A DNA stretch of 64,000 nt, taken from contig NZ_CP049057.1 of NCBI RefSeq assembly GCF_011044175.1, positions 1,627,501 through 1,691,500 of the forward strand, read 5' to 3'. The stretch is from Rasiella rasia. GTDB taxonomy: Bacteria; Bacteroidota; Bacteroidia; Flavobacteriales; Flavobacteriaceae. The stretch's first letter is position 1. Each line of letters begins with the position of its first letter. Shown in pieces: positions 43,921-53,177 of the stretch. The notes below the pieces were generated by a model that saw only the letters and a list, made by a program, of their open reading frames with translations, was not told the DNA's origin and searched no databases. The position numbers and the translations under genes are program-made.

Positions 43921-45228
43921 ATGGAACACGTTGTTATTATTGGAAATGGAATTGCTGGCGTTACTGCGGCAAGGCACATAAGAAAACTCTCCAGTAAAAA
44001 AATCACTATTATTTCTGCAGAAACAGATCATTTCTTTTCTCGTACAGCGCTCATGTACATTTATATGGGACATATGAAATATGAACATACCAAACCCTAT
44101 GAAGACTACTTCTGGAAAAAAAATAACATTGAGCTTAAACGCGGCTATGTAAATCAAATTTTAACCGATGCTAAGGAAGTAGTGTGTGCAGATGGCGACC
44201 GTTTTGCATACGATCATCTAATTATTGCTACAGGCAGCACCCCAAATAAGTTTGGTTGGCCTGGACAAGATTTAGAAGGTGTGCAAGGGCTTTATTCTTT
44301 TCAAGACCTAGAGCGTTTAGAAAAAAATGCGCCAAACAAGGACATCTGTAAACGTGCTGTGATTGTGGGTGGCGGACTTATAGGCATTGAACTTGCTGAA
44401 ATGTTACGTACTCGAGATATACCGGTTACATTTTTAGTACGTGAAAACAGCTTCTGGAACGGTGTGTTACCTAAAGGGGAAAGCGCCATGTTAAACAAAC
44501 ATATTAAAGACCACCATATTGATTTACGACTAGGGACCAACCTTAAAGAAATACGAGCAGGAAATGATGGGCGCGTACAGTCTGTTATCATTGAAGAAAC
44601 GGGAGAGGAAATTAGCTGTGATGTGGTAGGGCTTACCGCAGGAGTATCTCCAAATATTGCATTTCTAAAAGGCACTGCTATCGAGACTGGACGAGGTGTA
44701 AAAGTGAACCGTCTACTGCAAACAAATTGTAAAGACGTATATGCCATTGGCGATTGCGCAGAGCAGCATGAGGCAATTGGCAACAGACGACCAATAGAAG
44801 CTGTTTGGTACACAGGCAGAATGATGGGCGAAACCGTAGCTCAAACTATCTGCGGAAATGCTACCGAATACAAACCTGGGCATTGGTTTAACTCTGCAAA
44901 GTTCTTAGACATAGAATATCAAACCTACGGATGGGTATTTAGTGAACGCCACAAAAAAGAGTACGAAGCTCAATTTCATTGGAAACATGAAGATGACACA
45001 AAATGTATTACAGTTGCCTATCATAAAGACACCCAACAATTTCTTGGAATTAACACCTTTGGCATAAGAATGAAACATGAGGTTTTTGATCAATGGCTCA
45101 CAGAGAAACAAAACGTAAATTATGTTATGGCGCATTTAAAAGAGGCCAATTTCGACCCAGAGTTTTACAGTCGTTTTGAAAAAGATATACAAGCCAGCTA
45201 TAAACACCACCAACCCGTAAACGCATAA
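43921..45228 (+). CDS. NAD(P)/FAD-dependent oxidoreductase
   Basis: Pyridine nucleotide-disulfide type flavoenzyme of 435 aa. FAD-binding motif VIIGNGIAGVTAARH is at the N-terminus; the NAD(P) Rossmann motif is VIVGGGLIGIELAEML at about residue 145; the second FAD contact is VYAIGDCAEQ. No redox CxxC is seen near the first glycine motif, so it is not a classical disulfide reductase; a ferredoxin or nitrite-reductase-like electron transfer module is nearer. It starts 5 bp before a membrane 4Fe-4S protein, with which it probably forms an electron-transfer pair. Confidence 0.88.
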   Translation: MEHVVIIGNGIAGVTAARHIRKLSSKKITIISAETDHFFSRTALMYIYMGHMKYEHTKPYEDYFWKKNNIELKRGYVNQILTDAKEVVCADGDRFAYDHLIIATGSTPNKFGWPGQDLEGVQGLYSFQDLERLEKNAPNKDICKRAVIVGGGLIGIELAEMLRTRDIPVTFLVRENSFWNGVLPKGESAMLNKHIKDHHIDLRLGTNLKEIRAGNDGRVQSVIIEETGEEISCDVVGLTAGVSPNIAFLKGTAIETGRGVKVNRLLQTNCKDVYAIGDCAEQHEAIGNRRPIEAVWYTGRMMGETVAQTICGNATEYKPGHWFNSAKFLDIEYQTYGWVFSERHKKEYEAQFHWKHEDDTKCITVAYHKDTQQFLGINTFGIRMKHEVFDQWLTEKQNVNYVMAHLKEANFDPEFYSRFEKDIQASYKHHQPVNA

Positions 45229-45232
45229 TATT

Positions 45233-46834
45233 ATGAGCACCGTACAAAAAGACATGTCTTTAACTGGGCAACCTCCAAAAGCACTTAATGCAACACAAAA
45301 AATTGCAACGGTGATTGGATTGGGCGGATTGGCAATCTTACTACTTGCAACATTCAATATAAATTTTCCGAATAAAGGATTGTGGCTAGCAGTTTCGCTA
45401 AGCGCCCTCACCATTGGAATTGTACTATTCGCGAAAGGTGCATATGCCAACAAGTTAGAAGGCATTCGCAACGATGGAGTTTGGTTTAAATCTATGACAA
45501 GTCGCGGATTTTGGGCTTGGGTAGCAGGGATCGCACTCACCGGATTTTATATTATTCTATACTTTTTTCCGCAGTATCTCGGACTTGTTAGTGAGGGCAG
45601 TAATAAGGGACTTATTGCCCTATTCGACCCTTTGAGCTTAATGCTAAGTGGAAATCCGGCCAGCCAATGGTTTGTCTACGGTACACTGTATACAGTTGCC
45701 ATAGTTGCTTTTGGCGTTAAATTTATCTGGAAGTACAGACACAATCAGTATGAAAAGCTACGTACTATTAGCGTGATGTTCTTTCAGACTGCCTTTGCTT
45801 TTATCATTCCGGAATTAATGGCGCGCCTAAATACAGACGACTTTTCACTACCCTACACAGATCTTAAAAACATGTGGCCCCTAAATTATTATGCTTTTGA
45901 TGGCTGGCGTGTAGACGAGTACATTAATGCACAGACAATTGGGTTGGCATTTTTACTTTTTGCTATACTTTCAATATTTGTAATATCACCATTCCTCACG
46001 TATAAGTATGGGAAGCGTTGGTATTGCTCTTGGGTTTGTGGTTGTGGCGGACTTGCAGAAACTGCTGGAGATTCGTTTCGTCATCTTTCAGACAAAAGTA
46101 TGACCGCTTGGAAGGTAGAACGATGGGTGATACATAGTGTATTGGTCTTCTCTGTAGTAATGACAACAGCGGTAGTAAGCACTTATTTAGGATATGACCC
46201 TAACAAGTACTGGCTTACAAAAGATATGTTCTTGATAGGTGTTGCCGTTTTTCTGGGAGTTCTTTTTGCAGTGATCTGGTATTTTAAACGACAAGAGCTA
46301 AAAAAAGATGCACGCTACGGAGCTATTGGATATTTGGTTATTGTACTTGCTTTAATTGGCATACACTACTTTACTGGTACAGAAAACAACAAGATTTTTA
46401 TTTTTGAAGCCGATACACTTCGCTCTAGCTATGGTTTTCTAATAGGTTCTATATTCTCAGGTGTTATAGGTACAGGGTTCTATCCTATCTTCGGAAATCG
46501 CGTCTGGTGCAGAATGGGATGCCCTATGGCAGGAATTTTAGGTATTCAACAACGTTTATTCTCAAAATTTAGAATTACAACAAACGGCGGACAATGTATT
46601 TCTTGCGGAAATTGCTCTACCTATTGTGAGATGGGTATAGACGTACGTTCGTACGCTCAAAAGGGTGAAAATATTGTGCGTGCAAGTTGCGTAGGTTGTG
46701 GTATATGCTCTGCAGTTTGCCCTAGAGGAGTTTTAAAATTAGAGAACGGCCCTTTAGAAGGCAGAATTAACGGAAACGATGTGCTTCTTGGTAATGATGT
46801 AGATTTAATGGCATTGGTAAATGCTAAAAAATAA
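45233..46834 (+). CDS. Membrane-bound 4Fe-4S protein (NapH/CcoG-like)
   Basis: Polytopic protein of 533 aa with about eight membrane helices. Two periplasm- or cytoplasm-facing Cys motifs of the NapH type are seen (WYCSWVCGCGG and VWCRMGCP). Two C-terminal 4Fe-4S ferredoxin motifs follow, at Cys455/458/461/465 and Cys486/489/492/496 (CISCGNCSTYC and CVGCGICSAVCP). It should pass electrons between the quinone pool or a flavoprotein and an envelope acceptor. It is 4 bp after the FAD oxidoreductase gene. The neighbouring DUF547 proteins could be the envelope partners, which is inference. Confidence 0.88.
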   Translation: MSTVQKDMSLTGQPPKALNATQKIATVIGLGGLAILLLATFNINFPNKGLWLAVSLSALTIGIVLFAKGAYANKLEGIRNDGVWFKSMTSRGFWAWVAGIALTGFYIILYFFPQYLGLVSEGSNKGLIALFDPLSLMLSGNPASQWFVYGTLYTVAIVAFGVKFIWKYRHNQYEKLRTISVMFFQTAFAFIIPELMARLNTDDFSLPYTDLKNMWPLNYYAFDGWRVDEYINAQTIGLAFLLFAILSIFVISPFLTYKYGKRWYCSWVCGCGGLAETAGDSFRHLSDKSMTAWKVERWVIHSVLVFSVVMTTAVVSTYLGYDPNKYWLTKDMFLIGVAVFLGVLFAVIWYFKRQELKKDARYGAIGYLVIVLALIGIHYFTGTENNKIFIFEADTLRSSYGFLIGSIFSGVIGTGFYPIFGNRVWCRMGCPMAGILGIQQRLFSKFRITTNGGQCISCGNCSTYCEMGIDVRSYAQKGENIVRASCVGCGICSAVCPRGVLKLENGPLEGRINGNDVLLGNDVDLMALVNAKK

Positions 46835-46939
46835 GTCTTACGTAGTATTGTTACAATTTTAGAAGGCAGATTACATTGAAAATCTTATGTTTTTGTGGTT
46901 CTTGAGTTAGGTAGTCGCAACAGGTTCGTCTAATAGTTC

Positions 46940-47440
46940 ATGGTACTTAAAAAATCGCTGCTGCTTTTTTATTTCGGAATACTATGTATGAGCTATTCTT
47001 TGGCTGCTACTAGTTTGACTGATAAAAATTATCAAAAAAAGTATTACGAAAATGGCGTGCTTCAAGCTGAAGGCTGGCATACGGGGAATGCTAAAACAGA
47101 TTATTGGTATTTCTACCATGCCAACGGAACTATTGCCAAGAAAGGAAGTTTCCGAAGTAATAGAAAAAATGGCTATTGGTATTATTATTCTGAAGATGGA
47201 GAATTGCTAAAAGAGGGACATTATAGAGATGGGATTACCGAAGGTTGGTGGATTTTTTACGATATTGCAACCCAAACCGAAAAGCGAATTCAACACAAAA
47301 ACAATCAGAAAAATGGATACGCTTTAATCTATAAGAACAACCGATTGAAAAGAGCCGAAAAATATAAAAACGATTCTAAAATAGGAGAATGGACATCGGT
47401 ATTTTCCTTTAAACGCGATAACCCAGACGTTTCCCTATAA
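46940..47440 (+). CDS. Secreted MORN-repeat (YwqK-type) protein
   Basis: Exported protein of 166 aa with signal peptide (ending SLAAT). About five repeats of the pattern G-x-W-x-Y-Y-x-x-N/D-G follow (NGVLQAEGWHTGNAK, YYHANGTIAKKG-like, YYSEDGELLKEGHY). This is the MORN-variant family labelled YwqK antitoxin in databases, a label that says little about function here. Its stop overlaps the start of the next glycosyltransferase by 1 bp (TAATG), so it belongs to a three-gene unit with two glycosyltransferases. Confidence 0.83.
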   Translation: MVLKKSLLLFYFGILCMSYSLAATSLTDKNYQKKYYENGVLQAEGWHTGNAKTDYWYFYHANGTIAKKGSFRSNRKNGYWYYYSEDGELLKEGHYRDGITEGWWIFYDIATQTEKRIQHKNNQKNGYALIYKNNRLKRAEKYKNDSKIGEWTSVFSFKRDNPDVSL

Positions 47441-48135
47441 TGCAACCATTGGTTACCGTAATAATACCTGCCTACAATGAAGAAGCCTCTATTGGCTTGG
47501 TGATAAACGACATCCCAACCCTAGTACATGAGGTTGTAGTAGTAAGCAATAATTCTACCGACAAAACAGAAGAAGTAGCAAAAAGTGCAGGTGCCACGGT
47601 ACTTAAGGAAGCAAATAGAGGCTATGGATATGCTTGCTTAAAAGGAATGGAATACGTTAGCAAGCAGGCCACAAAACCAGATATTATTGTGTTTCTGGAT
47701 GGTGATTTTAGCGATTATCCAGAACAACTAACCGAATTAATTGCGCCAATTGTTGAGCAAAATATTGACTTTGTGATTGGAGCACGTGTAAAAAAGTTAC
47801 GAGAAGATGGGTCGATGACATTTCCACAGCGTTTCGGAAATTGGCTCGCAACTTCATTAATGGGTTTATTTTTTGGAGCAAAATTCACCGATTTAGGTCC
47901 GTTTAGAGCTATAAAACACAACAAGTTACTGGCACTAAAAATGGAGGATAAAACGTATGGTTGGACAGTAGAAATGCAATTAAAAGTGCTAAAAAAGAAG
48001 TACACCTATACCGAAATACCTATGAAATACAGAAACAGGATAGGTGTTTCTAAGGTGTCTGGAACGGTAAAAGGTGCTATATTTGCAGGCATTAAAATAC
48101 TAAGCTGGATATTTAAATATACCTTTAAGAAATGA
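47440..48135 (+). CDS. GT2 family glycosyltransferase (dolichyl-phosphate sugar synthase type)
   Basis: Soluble GT2 enzyme of 231 aa. VTVIIPAYNEEASIG starts the fold, SNNSTDKTEEVAKSAGA binds the nucleotide, FLDGDFSDYPEQ holds the metal-binding Asp residues, and TDLGPFRAIKHNKLL with YGWTVEMQLKVLKK forms the acceptor part. This subtype commonly transfers a hexose to polyprenyl phosphate. It overlaps the downstream glycosyltransferase by 4 bp (ATGA). Confidence 0.9.
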   Translation: MQPLVTVIIPAYNEEASIGLVINDIPTLVHEVVVVSNNSTDKTEEVAKSAGATVLKEANRGYGYACLKGMEYVSKQATKPDIIVFLDGDFSDYPEQLTELIAPIVEQNIDFVIGARVKKLREDGSMTFPQRFGNWLATSLMGLFFGAKFTDLGPFRAIKHNKLLALKMEDKTYGWTVEMQLKVLKKKYTYTEIPMKYRNRIGVSKVSGTVKGAIFAGIKILSWIFKYTFKK

Positions 48136-49622
48136 TACTTGAAACCATCGTTATGGTTGTTTATACTGCCGCACTACTCTTAATTTTGATGTATGCGTTG
48201 GCTCAGCTGAATCTGCTCTTTAATTATCTCCGCAGCAAAAAGAAGCGCACAAAATGCGCTATGTTCGATCTTACCAATCCGGAAGAAATTCCTTTGGTCA
48301 CAATACAACTTCCTGTATATAACGAGTTGTACGTAATGGAAAGGCTGCTCAAAAATATTGCTGAAATTGAATACCCTAAAAACAAGTTAGAAATACAGGT
48401 TTTAGACGACAGTACCGACGAATCGCTTGCGACAACGGCAGCTCACATATCACAACTTAAAGCAACAGGATTAGACATAACTCACGTAACGCGTAAAGAC
48501 AGAAAAGGGTTTAAAGCTGGTGCGTTAAAAGAAGGGCTCACAACAGCAAAAGGTGAGTACATTGCAATTTTTGATGCCGATTTTCTTCCGAAGAAAAATT
48601 GGTTGTTACGCACCATTCCGTACTTTAAAGATAGAAACATAGGGGTTGTACAAACTAGATGGGGGCATATAAATAGAGAATACTCCCTGTTAACAAGAGT
48701 GCAGGCATTTGCTTTGGACGCCCATTTTACATTAGAACAGGTAGGCAGAAATAGCGAGGGACATTTTATAAATTTTAATGGAACCGCAGGTATTTGGCGT
48801 AAACAGTGCATTTTAGATGCTGGTAATTGGGAAGGAGATACACTCACCGAAGATTTAGATCTAAGCTATCGCGCCCAGCTTAAAAATTGGAAATTTAAAT
48901 ATTTAGAAGAGGTAGAAACGCCTGCCGAGCTTCCTGTGGTACTTAGTGCTGCTAGATCACAACAATTTAGATGGAATAAAGGCGGGGCAGAAAACTTTAG
49001 AAAAATGTTAGGTCGGGTTTGGCGTAGTAAGAATATTTCGTTTAAAACGAAAATTCATGGCACACTTCACCTACTTAATAGCACCATGTTTCTAAGCATT
49101 TTGGTTGTAGCCATTCTAAGTATCCCTATGTTGTATATTAAAAATGAATATGCACATTTGAAATATTACTTTATTGTGATGAGCTTCTTTGTGGTGAGCA
49201 CCCTCATTTTCTTTATTTGCTATTGGTTTATGTACAAAAAAATTAATGGCGGTGGCTTCCTTAGCTTTTTAGAATATATAGGCATGTTTTTTATTTTCTT
49301 CTCTATCGCCATGGGCTTTTCTGTACATAATTCTATTGCCGTTTTGGAAGGACATTTAGGTAAAAAAAGTGATTTTATTCGGACTCCAAAATTCAACATC
49401 AGCAGTTTAAAAGACAGCTGGAAAGGCAATAAGTACATTCGCAATAAAATTTCTCCCAACATCCTTATAGAAGGAGCCCTAATGCTTTATTTTGCCTTTG
49501 GAATGTACTCTGCCTTTGTTGTAGGGGATCAAGGTGGTGATTTCGGGCTATTCCCTTTTCATTTAATGCTTTTTATTGGATTTGGGTTTGTATTTTTTAA
49601 AAGCCTTATTAGTAAGGCGTAG
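48132..49622 (+). CDS. Membrane GT2 glycosyltransferase (cellulose synthase / glucosylceramide synthase type)
   Basis: Processive-type glycosyltransferase of 496 aa. One N-terminal membrane helix is followed by a cytoplasmic GT domain with VLDDSTDESL, FDADFLPKKNW and the signature QQFRWNKG (QxxRW), as in cellulose and hyaluronan synthases. Three to four C-terminal membrane helices complete it. It may make an extracellular polysaccharide or a glycolipid. The fused order with the MORN protein and the soluble GT2 (1-bp and 4-bp overlaps) suggests one operon. Confidence 0.9.
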   Translation: MILETIVMVVYTAALLLILMYALAQLNLLFNYLRSKKKRTKCAMFDLTNPEEIPLVTIQLPVYNELYVMERLLKNIAEIEYPKNKLEIQVLDDSTDESLATTAAHISQLKATGLDITHVTRKDRKGFKAGALKEGLTTAKGEYIAIFDADFLPKKNWLLRTIPYFKDRNIGVVQTRWGHINREYSLLTRVQAFALDAHFTLEQVGRNSEGHFINFNGTAGIWRKQCILDAGNWEGDTLTEDLDLSYRAQLKNWKFKYLEEVETPAELPVVLSAARSQQFRWNKGGAENFRKMLGRVWRSKNISFKTKIHGTLHLLNSTMFLSILVVAILSIPMLYIKNEYAHLKYYFIVMSFFVVSTLIFFICYWFMYKKINGGGFLSFLEYIGMFFIFFSIAMGFSVHNSIAVLEGHLGKKSDFIRTPKFNISSLKDSWKGNKYIRNKISPNILIEGALMLYFAFGMYSAFVVGDQGGDFGLFPFHLMLFIGFGFVFFKSLISKA

Positions 49623-49673
49623 TAAAAAAATTCTGTTATTTTAGAAGCCTAATTAGAATTGCTTACTAACCAC

Positions 49674-50612
49674 ATGCTTTTAAAATTCTTGGCGCACTAT
49701 TTTTATTGCCTTTGCTTCCTTTTACTTTCTGCTAGTATTTTGGCACAAAGCGATGGTAGTGCTTACTTTGCCGAGGAGCAAGTAGAATTGATGCATGACA
49801 ACGACTTTCTTCATTTCACAGATCGTTGGTACACAACGGGAAGCTTTATTAGTTACCGAAAACTAATGAACGACTTAGACAAAGATCACAACAACAAAAG
49901 GCAATTTACAATTCAGTTAGAACAGTCTTTTTACACCCCTTCTAACATACTTTCTAATCGTATAGAAGACTATGATCGTCCGTATGCCGGATTTCTTGGC
50001 CTTAACAATTCTCTTACGCTTACCAATGAAAATCGTATGCTGGATTTCACCTTTACCATAGGAGTTACCGGGGAAATTTCAGGTTCTGAAGGTTTACAAA
50101 GCTGGTTTCACAGCACAAACGAATCGCAAACAGCACAATGGAATGGTCAGATTGAGAATAGTACGCACGCTAATTTATATGGGAGTTATTTACGCGAATG
50201 GCGCCTTATTGATGCAGAAATAGATGTATTGCTAGCCACCAAACCTAAAGTGGCATTAGGTACCAAAGATTACTTTTTAGAGAATCAGCTTACGTTGTTT
50301 TTAGGAAACAGGAACGATATAGAAAGTACTATGGCGTATAGACAAATTGGAACAATTGAAAACGAACTTTTTTTTGCACTCACAGGCTCTTATAGATATG
50401 TAATACACGACGCTATGCTGCAAGGCTCTATTATCGCAGACAACAGCGAATTTGTATTAGAACCTGTAGACTCACTAATTTTTTACGGTGCCGAAGCCTA
50501 TTGGCGTACACGAAGAATGGATTTTAAAGTAGCGTATATGTTTTCTACAAAACGAGCCGAAAGTACGGGCACACATGGTTTTAGCACCCTGTCTATTTCA
50601 CGAAATTTTTAA
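49674..50612 (+). CDS. Lipid A deacylase LpxR family protein
   Basis: Outer membrane barrel of 312 aa with signal peptide (ending ASILAQ). The LpxR active-site region is visible as LMHDNDFLHFTDRWYTTGSFISY, followed by YDRPYAGFLGL, a strong family motif. LpxR removes the 3'-acyloxyacyl chain from lipid A in a calcium-dependent way. The ATG at 49674 starts the signal peptide; a TTG 15 nt upstream is less likely. It converges with the M28 peptidase gene with a 4-bp overlap. Confidence 0.87.
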   Translation: MLLKFLAHYFYCLCFLLLSASILAQSDGSAYFAEEQVELMHDNDFLHFTDRWYTTGSFISYRKLMNDLDKDHNNKRQFTIQLEQSFYTPSNILSNRIEDYDRPYAGFLGLNNSLTLTNENRMLDFTFTIGVTGEISGSEGLQSWFHSTNESQTAQWNGQIENSTHANLYGSYLREWRLIDAEIDVLLATKPKVALGTKDYFLENQLTLFLGNRNDIESTMAYRQIGTIENELFFALTGSYRYVIHDAMLQGSIIADNSEFVLEPVDSLIFYGAEAYWRTRRMDFKVAYMFSTKRAESTGTHGFSTLSISRNF

Positions 50613-51853
50613 AATGTAACTTCAACCTCTTGTTGTGCGCCATCTCGCTCTATTAAAACTTGAGTAGATTGTCCCTCTTCGAACGTTGCAAGCGCTTTCA
50701 TATAACTCATCATGTCTGTTACTTCAAATTCACCTAACTTAATAACAACATCTCCTTTCATAAGTCCTGCTTTTTGCGCTGGCTTATCTTCACTAACGCC
50801 GTCTATACGCATTCCTTTACCAGTAAATAAATAATCTGGCACAACACCTAACCCTACCTTAAACCTTGGAACCTCTTCACTTTCATTTTTTGTTTTTCTG
50901 AAGGTTAACTTCCCAGCATCATCTAAGTCGGTAATAATAGCAAGAATATAATCTGAAATTTTTTGCATTCCAGGGTAGTTAAGCTTTTCTGCATCGTCGC
51001 CTGGCTTGTGATAATCTTCATGCTGCCCTGTAAAAAAATGCAACACTGGAATATCTGCTAAATAAAAACTAGTATGGTCGCTTGGGCCGATTCCGCTATT
51101 GTGTTCGGCAATGTTTAATTCGAAATCGTTGTTTGCAAAAAGAGTTTGTTTAAAAATAGGCGATGTTCCAACACCGTGCACTGCTATGGTATTTTCTTCA
51201 TTTAGCCTACCTACCATATCCATATTAATCATATACGTAACCGTATCTATTGGCAGGGTACTATTCTTAACAAAATAATTGCTTCCTAACAAACCCATCT
51301 CTTCGCCAGAGAAAGCTATAAAAAGATAATTGTTATTCTTTGTGTCTAACAACTTCTCATCCACTAATGTTTCGGCTAAATCTAAAAGTACGGCTACACC
51401 ACTGGCGTTGTCATCTGCTCCGTTGTGCACTGCCGCTTTCTCTTCTCGATACAAAGAGCCTTCTCCGCCCATACCTAAATGATCGTAGTGTGCTCCTATT
51501 ACCACAGTAGTTTTAGCCTTGTTATCGATATACCCAATAACATTGGTGCCTGTTAGGGTACTATCTGATTTTAGGCCTGTGAATTCTGCCTGCTCGTGCG
51601 GATTGGCACTTGGGCGAAACGTAAATGTTTGCGTAAAATTATTTTGATATCCCTTTGGACTTAAACCAATTTCTTTAAATCGATTTTCAATATAGGCAGC
51701 TGCCTGTAGTTCTCCTTCGGTTCCTGTCTGCCTCCCGTTAAAAGTGTCGTCTGCCAACGCATACACATCATCTTTCATGCTGGTCTGCTTTTTTACTTCT
51801 TTTTCACAAGAAATGATAATCAAAGCCACACTTAGTATCCAAATTAAACGCAT
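50609..51853 (-). CDS. M28 family metallopeptidase with C-terminal PDZ domain, lipoprotein
   Basis: Exported aminopeptidase-like protein of 414 aa with lipobox IISC. The M28 zinc site is complete: VIGAHYDHLGMGG, HNGADDNASGVAVLLDLAE, FIAFSGEEMGLLGS, NMDMVGRL and FTGQHEDYHKPGDD. A PDZ domain (about residues 325-410, GMRIDGVSEDKPAQKAGLMKGD) follows and may place substrates. The start is the ATG at the lipoprotein signal, 6 codons inside the longest reading. It is divergent from the TolB-like gene with only 30 bp between, so promoters overlap the coding ends. Confidence 0.9.
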   Translation of the reverse strand: MRLIWILSVALIIISCEKEVKKQTSMKDDVYALADDTFNGRQTGTEGELQAAAYIENRFKEIGLSPKGYQNNFTQTFTFRPSANPHEQAEFTGLKSDSTLTGTNVIGYIDNKAKTTVVIGAHYDHLGMGGEGSLYREEKAAVHNGADDNASGVAVLLDLAETLVDEKLLDTKNNNYLFIAFSGEEMGLLGSNYFVKNSTLPIDTVTYMINMDMVGRLNEENTIAVHGVGTSPIFKQTLFANNDFELNIAEHNSGIGPSDHTSFYLADIPVLHFFTGQHEDYHKPGDDAEKLNYPGMQKISDYILAIITDLDDAGKLTFRKTKNESEEVPRFKVGLGVVPDYLFTGKGMRIDGVSEDKPAQKAGLMKGDVVIKLGEFEVTDMMSYMKALATFEEGQSTQVLIERDGAQQEVEVTF

Positions 51854-51883
51854 ATTCTTATTTTTGCACAAAAATACAGCAAA

Positions 51884-53026
51884 ATGAAAAATATTATACT
51901 GATTTCTCTACTTTCCTTGTTCGTTTCTTGTAAGCAGAACACCACAGAATCTACAACAAAAGATGTTGAAGATACGAAAGTTGAAAATGAGGAGGTTTCA
52001 GAAAAAATTGTAATGGAGTGGGATAATGATAGTTTAATCTACCCAGAAGAAAAACACTTTAAAAATATAAGACAAGTAACCTTTGGTGGTGATAATGCGG
52101 AAGCATATTGGAGTTTCGACGATAGTAAGTTGGTGTTTCAATCTAATAATGAAGACTGGAACGTTGGCTGTGACCAAATGTTCAAAATGTATGCTTCGGA
52201 AACTTTTAGCGGAAACAAAATACCGCCAATGATTTCTACAGGGAAAGGACGTACTACTTGCGCGTACTTTTTACCCGATAATAAACATTACGTATATGGA
52301 TCTACACACTTGGTAGACGAAGCTTGCCCAGAAGTACCTCTTCGAAAAAATGGAAAATATGTATGGCCTGTGTATGACAGCTTCGATATTTTTATTTCAG
52401 ATCTTGAAGGAAACATTACAAAACAGTTAACCAACGAGCCAGGATATGATGCCGAAGCAACGGTCTCTCCAACAGGCGACAAAATTGTTTTCACCTCTAT
52501 GCGAAGTGGCGATTTAGAGCTCTACACCATGAATTTAGACGGGTCTGATGTAAAGCAAATTACAGACGAACTTGGCTATGATGGAGGTGCTTTTTTCTCT
52601 CCAGATGGTACTAAATTAATTTTTAGAGCGTCACGCCCTAAAACAGAAGAAGCCATTAAAGAATATAAAGATTTACTGGCTCAAGGACTCGTACAACCAA
52701 CAGAAATGGAACTTTTTATTTGTAACGCAGATGGGAGCGATTTAAAACAAATCACCAACTTAGGCAATGCTAACTGGAGTCCGTTTTTTCATCCTAGTGG
52801 CGATAAAATTTTATTTAGTAGCAATTTTGAAGCAGAACGCGGATTTCCATTTAATCTCTACCTAATCGATCTTGACGGGAAGAATTTAGAACGTGTAACA
52901 CACAGCCAAACATTTGATGCATTCCCTGTATTTTCAAATAGTGGTAAATACCTGGCGTTTTCGTCTAACCGAAACAATGGCGGTGGTCGTGATACCAATT
53001 TATTTATTGCCGAGTGGCAAGATTAA
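51884..53026 (+). CDS. TolB-like beta-propeller lipoprotein
   Basis: Lipoprotein of 380 aa with lipobox FVSC, an acidic linker, and five to six WD40-like PD40 repeats. The repeats show as AEATVSPTGDKIVFTSMRSGDLELYTMNLDG, FFSPDGTKLIFRASRP and FHPSGDKILFSSNFE. Such propellers bind peptides, proteins or glycans on the periplasmic side. No catalytic motif is seen. It is probably monocistronic; 151 bp follow before the next gene. Confidence 0.86.
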   Translation: MKNIILISLLSLFVSCKQNTTESTTKDVEDTKVENEEVSEKIVMEWDNDSLIYPEEKHFKNIRQVTFGGDNAEAYWSFDDSKLVFQSNNEDWNVGCDQMFKMYASETFSGNKIPPMISTGKGRTTCAYFLPDNKHYVYGSTHLVDEACPEVPLRKNGKYVWPVYDSFDIFISDLEGNITKQLTNEPGYDAEATVSPTGDKIVFTSMRSGDLELYTMNLDGSDVKQITDELGYDGGAFFSPDGTKLIFRASRPKTEEAIKEYKDLLAQGLVQPTEMELFICNADGSDLKQITNLGNANWSPFFHPSGDKILFSSNFEAERGFPFNLYLIDLDGKNLERVTHSQTFDAFPVFSNSGKYLAFSSNRNNGGGRDTNLFIAEWQD

Positions 53027-53177
53027 ATAATCTTAGATTCTAGATAAAATTCTAGAACGCTGAAAGTTAAGCTCCGTTAGTTCTATTAATTTTTACGACT
53101 TAAGAAACAAATTGTATCTGGCCGCCCTACTTCGAATACAATTTTTAACTTGCCCTCGTAATTAATTAGCACTTATA

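Noticed and set aside
43786-44157. 123-aa minus-strand frame covering the divergent promoter region and the start of the FAD oxidoreductase
   Set aside because: It crosses the hairpin element and a well-supported plus-strand gene; its Asn/Ser-rich stretch is low complexity.
44301-44813. 170-aa open frame on the minus strand inside the FAD oxidoreductase gene
   Set aside because: It is fully antisense to a gene with clear FAD and NAD motifs, has a Ser/Pro/Arg-rich composition typical of shadow frames, and resembles no family.
53030-53060. Repeated ATTCTAGA as a terminator after the TolB-like gene
   Set aside because: TCTAGA is itself a short palindrome and the two copies are direct repeats; no T run follows.
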